A stretch of 64,000 nucleotides of DNA, from assembly GCA_036705565.1 (NCBI GenBank), contig JAUBUY010000005.1. One strand, 5' to 3'. Positions 17,101 through 23,743 of this stretch are shown here, one piece after another. The translations under genes and the position numbers were made by a program. This DNA is from Microcoleus sp036705565 (GTDB taxonomy: Bacteria; Cyanobacteriota; Cyanobacteriia; Cyanobacteriales; Microcoleaceae). Each line of letters starts with the position of its first letter. Position 1 is the stretch's first letter. The notes below the pieces were generated by a model. It was not told the DNA's origin, made no database searches, and saw nothing but the letters and a program-made list of their open reading frames with translations.

Positions 17101-17599
17101 CCGATAAAGTCAGATTGCTGCTGCCCAAAAAACCGACGATCGGAGTGTTGGGATCGTGACGGTGAACGAGATAAAGCTTAGCGTGTAGGTGATAAGCTAA
17201 GAATAATTTAACAACAACTTTTCCAGTTTTAATCTGATAGCTTAACCTGCGTAATCCCTGCTCATCAATATCACTGGGAGCCCCTATCGTCAACTGGTGG
17301 CGGAATTCCTCAGCCATCCGTTTTTTGAGACGAATAATGGCATTATTGTCAATCCCCCCGTGATGGGAAATCAGGCTAAAACTAGCATTCAATTCATCGG
17401 CCGGCAAACTTTGCATTCCCACCAAAAGGCGACAGCAGGCTCCTTGGTTTCCCACATAAGCTTCGATTAAATCGCCAATTCTCCGCCATCCCCGAAGATT
17501 GAAATAGCCCACACAAAAATCTGCCCGATAGGAGAGTTTAATGGTGTCTCGCAATGCTGGTAGCAGCCGCAGTTCAATGTTGTCAAAAATGCGTGGCAC
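14174..17599 (-). CDS. PLD-nuclease/SNF2-family helicase
   Basis: 1141 residues. The N-terminal domain has a single phospholipase-D-type motif, HAKLYLVHR near 136 followed by GSSNLTLSG near 158, expected to work as a dimeric nuclease. The helicase core follows: Walker A GDVVGLGKT (about 275), motif II VVLIDESHNLRN (about 347), motif III LLSATPYNK (about 381), motif V ATDILSEGHNLQD and motif VI QRAGRVDRIGQ (about 830). It lies upstream of the Eco57I-type methyltransferase in the same direction, and I infer an ATP-dependent restriction or defence module, with DISARM and NgoAVII systems as distant analogies. Its extreme C-terminus (AVSPPFLSPSS) is read out of the E3 repeat, so the original end was probably altered. 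Part of the 3' end is duplicated downstream. Confidence 0.85.
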   Translation of the reverse strand: MPRIFDNIELRLLPALRDTIKLSYRADFCVGYFNLRGWRRIGDLIEAYVGNQGACCRLLVGMQSLPADELNASFSLISHHGGIDNNAIIRLKKRMAEEFRHQLTIGAPSDIDEQGLRRLSYQIKTGKVVVKLFLAYHLHAKLYLVHRHDPNTPIVGFLGSSNLTLSGLSKQGELNIDILDSDACNKLQKWFDDRWEEYGCVDISKELAEIIDRSWARSELIPPYHIYLNIVYHLSREAIAGIAEFQIPRDFKGLFKFQEEAVKLAARHITRRGGVIIGDVVGLGKTLVGTAIAKILQEDCFFDTLIICPKNLVKMWQEYADKYRLLAKVLSISLVQQELPELRRYRVVLIDESHNLRNREGKRYRAIQEYIAINESKCILLSATPYNKTYLDLSSQLRLFIPEDQNLGLRPEALLNQLGGGSQGELEFIKRHQCSVRSLAAFEKSEHPDDWRDLMKHYMVRRTRSFIKENYAETDAEKKRKYLEFVDRTRSYFPDRLPKTIKFSSETSATNSQLDFEEIVEVINALNLPRYGLGNYIAKKPKQQPTEAEQRQLNALFRGGRRLMGFSRTNLFKRLESSGSAFIQSIERHILRNFIYLYAIDQNSDIPIGTQDAELLDTRNSDEDADSVVVSSFESEEIEDDAGENLDIEAELLSSEKSFKQRAEVVYQEYKTRYQRRFKWLKSDFFDTKKLRRDLLEDARCLIEVLQTCGKWHSQPDEKLAALVKLLTETHPHEKVLIFTQFADTVRYITDNLTKLNIAGAAAVTGKSKDPTELTFRFSPTSNGKRDKISPERELRILIATDILSEGHNLQDSAIIVNYDLPWAIIRLIQRAGRVDRIGQKADRILCYSFLPDEGVDRIINLRERLRRRLQENAEVVGTDETFFEDDSPQVILDIYNEKSGILDGEEDAEVDLTSEAFQIWKNATDNNPILKKTIESMPNVVYSTRNHTPAPLQPEGVLLYMKTAEGNDSLIWVDRDGNSVSQSQLGILRIAACEEATPAIPRDKQHHELVTKGAELIAEEELTAGGQLGRPSGARFRTYERLKSYFKEMNGTIFASDELSKAIDEIYRYPLRQSAIDTLNRQLKSGIGDRQLAELVVGLRMDDRLCIVNEDEDKREPMIICSLGLFQEKAVSPPFLSPSS

Positions 17600-17651
17600 T
17601 TGGTTTCCTCTGTGATGATTATTAGATCCCCGACTTCTTTAGGACTTACGA

Positions 17652-17722
17652 AAAAAACCCGGTTTCTTCCAAAAATTGTCGATTATTTCTACAAATATTC
17701 ACGCAGAAACCGGGTTTTTTGC
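17652..17722. repeat. Bipartite AAACCCGGTTTCT repeat, copy 2
   Basis: AAAAAACCCGGTTTCTTCC and GCAGAAACCGGGTTTTTT face each other across about 40 bp in the gap between the Uma2 gene and the helicase start. The T/A-rich flank makes it a possible terminator of either direction, but its repetition in the window argues that it is primarily a repeat. Confidence 0.7.
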
Positions 17723-17757
17723 CCCCGCGCCCTTCCCAAATTGAGATGCACTCCAAT

Positions 17758-18507
17758 TCACAATTCCGGTTCAATTCCAGCCGATCGCAATTGAGCGCGC
17801 AATTGCTCTAATTGGTCTTCGGCGCGATCGGCTCTTTCAGCCCCGGTTAACAACAGATTCCCTTGACTATCCCACCAGCGCAGCCAAGGTAACTCAACAT
17901 TTTGATACCTTCCTTGCCAAATTCCCAATTCCACTCCTAACGGTGCGATCGGATAATGACCGCGATCGTTTGCAGCAACTAATTGATACCTATCTTCGAT
18001 CAGGTGATAGACTTCAACGCTAGCCTTAGTTACTTCATAAATTCCGTAAAATGCCGGATGGATGACATTTTCATAAATCCAGAATTTACCCGGCTTAGTT
18101 TCCTGTTGACCAGATCGCAATAAAGGCGTTCTGTCCCGTTCTTCCGCACCATTCCCCGATACAAACTCTAACACAATTAACGGTGCTACAAATTCTTGCC
18201 ACATCACATAAGAACGGCGCAATTGACCGTCAATAGTTGGCGGGACATTAGGCACATAAAACCAGTCTGGCGCTTCTGCACCCTTTTCTAACGGGTCAGT
18301 TAATCGCCAGTAAATGCCGCTATCTTGACCGATACAATAGTTACCGTCAGCGTGGATTCTCTGCAAAACGGGAGTAATTGAATCTGTTAACAGAATGCTT
18401 TGGGGATGTTCTTGAAAGTTTTTCACAAAAGTGCCGTCGGATTCTGGTAGTTGAGTATGATCCGGCCAGCCTGTGGGATTGTTTTCTACATCTAAGGTGA
18501 ATTTCAT
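17758..18507 (-). CDS. Uma2 family (DUF820) putative endonuclease-fold protein
   Basis: 249 residues from ATG 18507 (MKFTLDVENNPTGWPDH). The longer frame to 18570 adds a poorly conserved leader and is not preferred. The core with GIYWRLTDP, then EAPDWFYVPN and LIVLEFVSGNG, carries the D...E pattern of the restriction-endonuclease-like Uma2 fold that is hugely expanded in cyanobacteria. A coiled-coil tail (ERADRAEDQLEQLRAQLRS) is typical of this subgroup. Its function is unknown; association with mobile DNA is common. Confidence 0.8.
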   Translation of the reverse strand: MKFTLDVENNPTGWPDHTQLPESDGTFVKNFQEHPQSILLTDSITPVLQRIHADGNYCIGQDSGIYWRLTDPLEKGAEAPDWFYVPNVPPTIDGQLRRSYVMWQEFVAPLIVLEFVSGNGAEERDRTPLLRSGQQETKPGKFWIYENVIHPAFYGIYEVTKASVEVYHLIEDRYQLVAANDRGHYPIAPLGVELGIWQGRYQNVELPWLRWWDSQGNLLLTGAERADRAEDQLEQLRAQLRSAGIEPEL

Positions 18508-18571
18508 AGTTTTATTGCGATTGCAGGCATTGTTGGAGCGAGATTGTGATTGTAGGCGAACTCGATACATC

Positions 18572-18681
18572 TAATACCAAATTCATAAAATAGCGCTACA
18601 TATCTACCCCCCCCAACCCCCCCCTTATTAAGGGGGGGAGTAAAACTTTCTATGTAGCATAACTTTATGAAATTGGTATAA
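18572..18681. mobile_element. MITE-like element with about 30-bp terminal inverted repeats
   Basis: The left end, TAATACCAAATTCATAAA followed by an ATAGCGCTACATA-like stretch, is matched in inverse on the right by TATGTAGCATAACTTTATG followed by AAATTGGTATA. The centre is a CCCCCCC...TTATTAAGGGGGGG palindrome of the family seen in valS. It encodes nothing and sits in the 175-bp gap between vapC and the Uma2 gene. Confidence 0.6.
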
Positions 18682-18682
18682 C

Positions 18683-19093
18683 TCAGACCTCTATCTCCCA
18701 ATCTTCCAGACGCAAACCCTCAACACGGCTGAACTCGCGGGTATTGTGAGTTACAAGAATTAGGTTGTTGGCGAGAGCAATAGAGGCAATCAAAAGGTCA
18801 TTAGGGCCGATAGGTGTCCCAGATGCAGCTAATTGAGTGCGAATTTGACCGTAAATTAGGGCAGACTGGTCATCAAAAGGCAAACTTACAAACTCATTGA
18901 AAAAACGTTCTAGTCTAGCTAGATTGCTATCTTGACGAGAACTTTTAAAAGCACCCCAGTAAAGTTCTGCTTTAACTACAGAGCATATTGCTACATCACC
19001 TGACCGAATCATTGCTAGTCGGCGAGATACCGATGAGTTGCGGTCTGGATTTAACAAACGGATGCAAGTATTGGTGTCTAAAAGATAAATCAC
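18683..19093 (-). CDS. vapC: PIN-domain toxin, VapC type
   Basis: 136 residues starting at GTG 19093, the codon that overlaps the antitoxin stop as GTGA. The PIN acidic residues are in place: LLDTN (Asp6) at the start, KAELYWG in the second motif, PNDLLIAS in the third, and LVTHNTREFSRVEGL at the end. VapC enzymes are Mg-dependent RNases, often tRNA-specific. It is the downstream gene of a classic vapBC operon. Confidence 0.9.
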   Translation of the reverse strand: MIYLLDTNTCIRLLNPDRNSSVSRRLAMIRSGDVAICSVVKAELYWGAFKSSRQDSNLARLERFFNEFVSLPFDDQSALIYGQIRTQLAASGTPIGPNDLLIASIALANNLILVTHNTREFSRVEGLRLEDWEIEV

Positions 19094-19344
19094 AGCAATT
19101 CTTCCCGGATTTCATATTCCAACTGATCGGGACGAACAAGCGGTTCTCCCTCCCAACTTCCTATTACCGTTTCAAAAAAACCGGGCGACCAGCCTAAATC
19201 TTCCGGTGTTTTAGCTTCAGTTGCCGGTGTTATGCGCTGGAAAACTACAATAACTTCTAAATCTGTATCTTTTATCCCAACCGGGACTTGCAAATGCAAC
19301 ATCCCGTCTGATCCGACGCGCGATCGTACTTTAATACTTTGCAT
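19090..19344 (-). CDS. VapB-type antitoxin
   Basis: 84 residues. The beta-rich N-terminus (IKVRSRVGSDGMLHLQVP) resembles AbrB/SpoVT-like antitoxins. The C-terminal half (GWSPGFFETVIGSWEGEPL) is a pattern that regularly precedes cyanobacterial VapC genes and should wrap the toxin. It overlaps vapC by 4 nt. A GGAGGCAAG-like Shine-Dalgarno sequence lies just upstream of the ATG (CTTGCCTCC on the + strand at about 19350). Confidence 0.8.
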   Translation of the reverse strand: MQSIKVRSRVGSDGMLHLQVPVGIKDTDLEVIVVFQRITPATEAKTPEDLGWSPGFFETVIGSWEGEPLVRPDQLEYEIREELL

Positions 19345-19407
19345 AACTCTTGCCTCCTTAAGTTTGTAGTGAAATTCAATCTTGTCAGGAATTACTCATC
19401 TATGCCC

Positions 19408-19477
19408 AAGAAACCGGGTTTTTTACCGAATCTGTGGGTGAGTGCGAAAGATTTTCGTAAAAAAACCCGGTTTCTGA
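19408..19477. repeat. Bipartite AAACCGGG repeat, copy 3
   Basis: AAGAAACCGGGTTTTTT and AAAAAACCCGGTTTCTG lie in inverted orientation across about 37 bp, upstream of the vapB start. Confidence 0.75.
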
Positions 19478-19647
19478 CCACCCGTGCGTAATTCCTACTT
19501 GTAATAACCTCAATCTTCATCCCAATTATCTTTAACTTATTTGCCTTTTATCTTGAGAAACTCAACTGACTGCAATACTTCTAATCCGGTCATTCAGGCT
19601 ACCTCTATGTTAATGATAGCTATAACTTTTGCTCTCCATTCTAACTG

Positions 19648-19766
19648 ATATCTTGCACCATTCTCAATTAGCTATTTATGAACAGGCTTTCCGGCCTGTT
19701 CCACAAGAACATTGAATTTTTGTGGAACAGGCCGGAAAGCCTGTTCTTGAGAATGGTGCAAGATAT
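19648..19766. repeat. Nested long inverted repeat
   Basis: The inner arms AACAGGCTTTCCGGCC... (19681-19706) and their exact complement at 19720-19745 make a perfect 26-bp stem. The outer arms 19648-19667 and 19747-19766 (ATATCTTGCACCATTC and its complement) add another perfect 20 bp. A third copy of the outer arm occurs alone at 38723-38742, so this is a mobile or repeat sequence rather than a simple terminator. Confidence 0.8.
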
Positions 19767-19955
19767 GAGTTCTAATCAATTTGCTCCTCGGTTGCTGCGC
19801 CAAACCGTATGGAAAAAAGGTCGATCGCACCCAGCCAACCCCAGCAACCTGAACCGCAGGTGAGGCAATCCCCCCGCAGCCCCCGCTTCTCGACGCGGTA
19901 CAATAAATGCAATCATACTTAACGCTTATATTGAAAAAGTTACACACAACGCCAC

Positions 19956-19960
19956 AGGAG
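19956..19960 (+). promoter_or_regulatory. Shine-Dalgarno site of dnaK
   Basis: AGGAG lies 11 nt before the ATG at 19972 and supports that start. Confidence 0.6.
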
Positions 19961-19971
19961 ACAACTGACGC

Positions 19972-22080
19972 ATGGGTAAAGTAGTTGGCATTGACCTCGG
20001 AACAACAAACTCAGTAGTAGCCGTCATGGAAGGCGGCAAACCGGTTGTGATTGCCAATGCAGAAGGGATGCGGACAACTCCCTCGGTAGTCGCTTTCACA
20101 AAGGAAGGAGAACGCCTGGTGGGACAGATGGCCAGACGCCAGACTGTTCTCAATCCGCAAAACACCTTTTACGCCGTCAAGCGGTACATCGGACGCAAAT
20201 ATACCGAACTGACTCCAGAATCAAAGCGCGTCCCTTACACAACTCGCCGCGACGAAAACGGGAACATCAAAATCAAGTGTCCCCGCCTGAAAAAAGATTT
20301 TGCCCCAGAGGAAATTTCGGCGATGGTTTTGCGGAAACTGGCCGATGAAGCCAGTCGCTATCTGGGACAAGAGGTGACGGGGGCTGTAATTACTGTTCCC
20401 GCTTATTTCAACGACTCGCAGCGACAGGCGACGCGGGATGCGGGACGAATTGCCGGACTTGAAGTCAAACGGATTTTAAATGAGCCGACAGCGGCTTCTT
20501 TAGCTTACGGTTTGGAGAGGCGAGAAAGTCAAACTATTTTAGTGTTTGATTTGGGCGGCGGTACTTTTGATGTCTCTATCTTAGACGTGGGAGACGGAGT
20601 ATTTGAAGTTAAAGCAACTAGCGGCGATACTCAATTAGGTGGCAATGATTTTGACTCCAAAATTGTTGATTGGTTGGCAGAACAATTCTTAGAAAAAGAA
20701 GGCATCGATCTGCGGAAAAATCGCCAAGCTTTGCAGCGCTTGATCGAAGCGGCAGAAAAAGCCAAGATTGAGCTGTCGGGAGTCGGTGTCACCGAGATTA
20801 ATTTGCCGTTTATCGATGCGAACGAAGACGGGCCTTTGCATCTGGAAACGCGACTAACTCGTGGTCAATTTGAGGGGCTGTGCACAGATTTGGTGCAGCG
20901 GCTACGGCGTCCAGTCAAACAAGCTTTGGCTGATGCAAGTTTGAGTCCTTCTCGCATTGATGAAGTTGTGCTAGTCGGCGGTTCGACTCGCATTCCTTTG
21001 GTGCAGGAAGTTGTTCGCAACTTGATTGATAAAGAGCCGAATCAAAATGTCAATCCCGATGAAGTTGTGGCGGTGGGTGCGGCAATTCAGGCGGGTATTT
21101 TGGGTGGCGATGTCCGCGATGTGCTGCTGTTGGATGTGACGCCGCTGTCGCTGGGTTTGGAAACGATCGGCGGGGTGATGAAAAAACTGATTCCTCGGAA
21201 TACTACTATTCCCGTCAGGCGATCGGACATTTTTTCGACTGCTGAAAACAACCAAACTGTGGTAGAAATTCACGTCATCCAAGGGGAACGGGAATTAGGC
21301 AGAGATAATAAGTCTTTGGGACGGTTTAAACTAACTGGAATTCCGCCGGCACCGCGAGGGATTCCGCAGGTGCAAGTAGCTTTTGATATTGATGCTAACG
21401 GGATGCTGTTGGTGACTGCTTTGGACAAAACTACCGGCAGGGAACAAAGCATTACTGTGCAAGGTGCTTCGACGCTGAGTCAGCAGGAAGTGAATCAAAT
21501 GATTCGCGATGCGGAACAGTTTGCTCAAGCTGATAAGTTGCAGCGGGAAAGGGTAGAAAAACGCAATCGCGCTGAAGCTTTAGCTTATCAAGCCGAGCGG
21601 CAGTTGCGGGAAGTTGCGCTCGATCGCGGAATGCAGTTTGCTCAAAGAAGCCGCCAGCGAATTGAAACTTTAATTCGGGAATTGCGAGACAGTTTGGAAC
21701 GCAATGATGAGCGGGGAGTTGACCAAGTTGGTTCGGATTTGCAGGATGCTCTTTACGATTTGAGCCGGGAAGTTTCGGCGTTTGCGATGGATGACGATGA
21801 TGATGATTTCTTTGAGTCTGTGAAGCGGACTTTTACGGGCGACGGTACGAAGCGGCGCAGCGATGATAGCAGCTATTATACCAATGCTAAACCGTACAGG
21901 CGATCGACTGTCGATCCAATTCCCGATCGCCCCTACGATCGTATGGGCGATCGTATGGGCGATCGAATGGGCGATCGAATGGGCGATCGTATGGGCGATC
22001 GTAGAAGCAGTGCTAATCGCCCCACTCGCCCTTATCAAAATCAAAGCGACGATTGGGATGATGACGACGATTGGCTCTAA
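19972..22080 (+). CDS. dnaK: Hsp70 chaperone DnaK, DnaK1-like
   Basis: 702 residues. The ATPase domain begins MGKVVGIDLGTTNSVVAVM and contains VFDLGGGTFDVS and VVLVGGSTRIP. The substrate-binding domain (about 385-540) follows. Several clade features (GQMARRQTVLNPQNTFYAVKR, quoted in part, and the length near 690-700) match what I recall of cyanobacterial DnaK1 rather than DnaK2. The C-terminus is unusual: an Asp run, an MGDR unit repeated five times (nt about 21940-22003) built on the CGATCG HIP1 core, then an acidic DDWDDDDDWL end. dnaJ follows 124 bp downstream. Confidence 0.95.
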   Translation: MGKVVGIDLGTTNSVVAVMEGGKPVVIANAEGMRTTPSVVAFTKEGERLVGQMARRQTVLNPQNTFYAVKRYIGRKYTELTPESKRVPYTTRRDENGNIKIKCPRLKKDFAPEEISAMVLRKLADEASRYLGQEVTGAVITVPAYFNDSQRQATRDAGRIAGLEVKRILNEPTAASLAYGLERRESQTILVFDLGGGTFDVSILDVGDGVFEVKATSGDTQLGGNDFDSKIVDWLAEQFLEKEGIDLRKNRQALQRLIEAAEKAKIELSGVGVTEINLPFIDANEDGPLHLETRLTRGQFEGLCTDLVQRLRRPVKQALADASLSPSRIDEVVLVGGSTRIPLVQEVVRNLIDKEPNQNVNPDEVVAVGAAIQAGILGGDVRDVLLLDVTPLSLGLETIGGVMKKLIPRNTTIPVRRSDIFSTAENNQTVVEIHVIQGERELGRDNKSLGRFKLTGIPPAPRGIPQVQVAFDIDANGMLLVTALDKTTGREQSITVQGASTLSQQEVNQMIRDAEQFAQADKLQRERVEKRNRAEALAYQAERQLREVALDRGMQFAQRSRQRIETLIRELRDSLERNDERGVDQVGSDLQDALYDLSREVSAFAMDDDDDDFFESVKRTFTGDGTKRRSDDSSYYTNAKPYRRSTVDPIPDRPYDRMGDRMGDRMGDRMGDRMGDRRSSANRPTRPYQNQSDDWDDDDDWL
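21940..22003 (+). repeat. 12-bp coding minisatellite in dnaK
   Basis: The unit GGCGATCGTATG/GGCGATCGAATG is repeated five times and encodes MGDR. Each unit contains the HIP1 core GCGATCG. Confidence 0.8.
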
Positions 22081-22084
22081 TTAG

Positions 22085-22201
22085 TGGTTAGTCATTAGTC
22101 CCTAGTCATTAGTCCCTAGTTTGAAGCAGGGAAGGAGGATGACTAATGACTAATGACTAATAATTAATAACTCATGACTAATAACTAATGACTAATGACT
22201 A
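22085..22201. repeat. STRR region, TGACTAA/TTAGTCA heptamers
   Basis: Tandem and inverted TGACTAA-type heptamers fill almost the whole dnaK-dnaJ gap, first as TAGTCATTAGTCCC and then as CTAATGACTAATGACT. The array ends a few bases before the dnaJ ATG at 22205. Confidence 0.85.
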
Positions 22202-22204
22202 ACT

Positions 22205-23338
22205 ATGCAGAATTTTCGCAATTACTATCTAATTTTGGGAGTGCCCAAAGATGCCACGGCTGATGAGATAAAAAAAGCCTATCGACGGCTAGCCAGACAG
22301 TTGCACCCTGACGTAAATCCAGGGGATAAATCTGCTGAAGATAGGTTTAAGGATATTAATGAAGCTTACGATATTCTTTCCGATATTGAGAAGCGAACTC
22401 AATACGATCAGTTTAGTAAATTCTGGAAACAAAAGGGATTTCAAGGCAAGCAAGGGGTGCGACTTCCCAATTTCAAAACTTGGGGAAACACTAAAACTAC
22501 CCGGAAAAAACCGACCGAAGATGTCGATTTTAGTGATTACTCGGATTTTAATAAATTTCTCGATCAAGTGCTCGGAAGACGCCGGGAAGTGAGGATGGCG
22601 ACAGCGAATGATACACAGGGAGTAGCCTCCTCTGAACCGTGGAATACGGCTTCTAAGAAAACGAGTTATGTGGCTAATTCTCGCCCACCTAGAAGGGATT
22701 TTGACGATCGCGAAATGCGACGGGAAACAGTCGATCGCGAAATGCGACGAGAAACAGTCGATCGCGAAATGCGACGAGAAACAGTCGATCGCGAAACCAG
22801 AAGGGATGTGGACGATCGCGAAACGAGAAGGGACATTGAGGCCAGGCTAACTCTGCCTTTGGAAAGGGCTTATTCGGGCGGTACCGAGCGAATTCGTCTG
22901 GAAGATGGGCGAGCGATCGAGGTGACTCTGCCTCCTGCTATGGTATCAGGCCAGCGGATTCGCTTGCGAAATCAAGGTATGGGCGGCGGAGATTTATATT
23001 TGAAAATCACGGTTTCTCCCCATCCATTTTTTCGCTTGGAAATGTCGGATATTTGCTGCGAATTGCCACTGACTCCCAGCGAAGCGGTGTTGGGGGGAGA
23101 TATTGAAGTACCGACGCTAGACGGCTTGGTAAAGATGAAATTGCCGCCGGGAGTAACCTCTGGAAAGCGGTTGCGGCTGGCTAACAAAGGCTATCCAACA
23201 GGAAATGGCGATCGGGGCGATCAGTTGGTAGAAATTCAGGTGTTAATTCCCAAAGAAATTAGTGAAGAGGAACGAGAATTGTACGAGAAGTTGCGACAGG
23301 TTGAGTCTTTTAAACCGCGTCAGGATTTATCGGTTTAA
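22205..23338 (+). CDS. dnaJ: DnaJ-type co-chaperone without zinc finger
   Basis: 377 residues. The J domain covers about residues 6-68 with HPD at 34-36 (RQLHPDVNPG), the contact that stimulates DnaK ATPase. No CxxCxGxG repeats are present, so it is a class B, CbpA-like J protein. The two C-terminal substrate domains start near residue 215 (RLTLPLERAYSGGTERI) and end with the LPPGVTSGKRLRLANKGYP segment. The linker carries a 9-residue repeat, DREMRRETV three times and two degenerate copies (nt about 22705-22840). Co-direction with dnaK suggests that it serves that chaperone. Confidence 0.93.
   Translation: MQNFRNYYLILGVPKDATADEIKKAYRRLARQLHPDVNPGDKSAEDRFKDINEAYDILSDIEKRTQYDQFSKFWKQKGFQGKQGVRLPNFKTWGNTKTTRKKPTEDVDFSDYSDFNKFLDQVLGRRREVRMATANDTQGVASSEPWNTASKKTSYVANSRPPRRDFDDREMRRETVDREMRRETVDREMRRETVDRETRRDVDDRETRRDIEARLTLPLERAYSGGTERIRLEDGRAIEVTLPPAMVSGQRIRLRNQGMGGGDLYLKITVSPHPFFRLEMSDICCELPLTPSEAVLGGDIEVPTLDGLVKMKLPPGVTSGKRLRLANKGYPTGNGDRGDQLVEIQVLIPKEISEEERELYEKLRQVESFKPRQDLSV
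22705..22840 (+). repeat. 27-bp coding minisatellite in dnaJ
   Basis: GATCGCGAAATGCGACGAG followed by AAACAGTC recurs with few changes five times, encoding DREMRRETV-like 9-mers. Each unit begins with the GATCGCG part of HIP1. Confidence 0.8.
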
Positions 23339-23743
23339 TATAGAGTACGCAATGCGCCAGTTTAATTTTGTAGGGGCGCAATAATGCGCGCCTTACTACT
23401 AATCGTGTACGAAAAATTAGGAGATGCTTGGCTAAATTTTACGGACATATCAGATTTAGCCACTTGGCTGTAAATAGACGATATCAAATGCGTGGGTATA
23501 GCAATTATTCATCTCTCTCTTCTCTTCCTCTGCGCCCTCTGCGGCCTCTGCGGTTTAATAATTCCGAAACAACCGTAAACGATAGGATTTGTCGCCAGAA
23601 TAGCCGTTAGCGCAGCCCTCGAAGAGGATCGCACTTTCAGCCATCCTGGATCGCATAAGTAAAATTACTGTTGTGATTATTCCTGAACTAGCAGAGAATT
23701 AACAATAAGGTAATTTTCCCAAAATCAGGAGCAGTCTGCCGCC
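23339..23743. other. Intergenic region between dnaJ and the dynamin-like gene
   Basis: It contains a CTCTGCGCCCTCTGCGG-type repeat at about 23517-23556, with relatives at about 3302-3340 and 27661-27708, and a palindromic GGGGCGCAATAATGCGCGCC segment near 23373. A short frame at 23428-23610 consists largely of this repeat and is not called. AGGAG at 23727-23731 precedes the next gene. Confidence 0.6.

Larger units (their letters stand above)
19345..19971. other. Intergenic region upstream of dnaK with two inverted repeats
   Basis: It contains the bipartite AAACCGGG repeat at 19408-19477 and a long two-layer hairpin at 19648-19766. The dnaK promoter should lie between about 19770 and 19955. 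No CIRCE element (TTAGCACTC-N9-GAGTGCTAA) was seen. Confidence 0.6.

Noticed and set aside
23428..23610. 60-residue frame between dnaJ and the dynamin-like gene
   Set aside because: It consists mostly of the CTCTGCGCCCTCTGCGG repeat; a similar peptide appears at 27547-27801 for the same reason.
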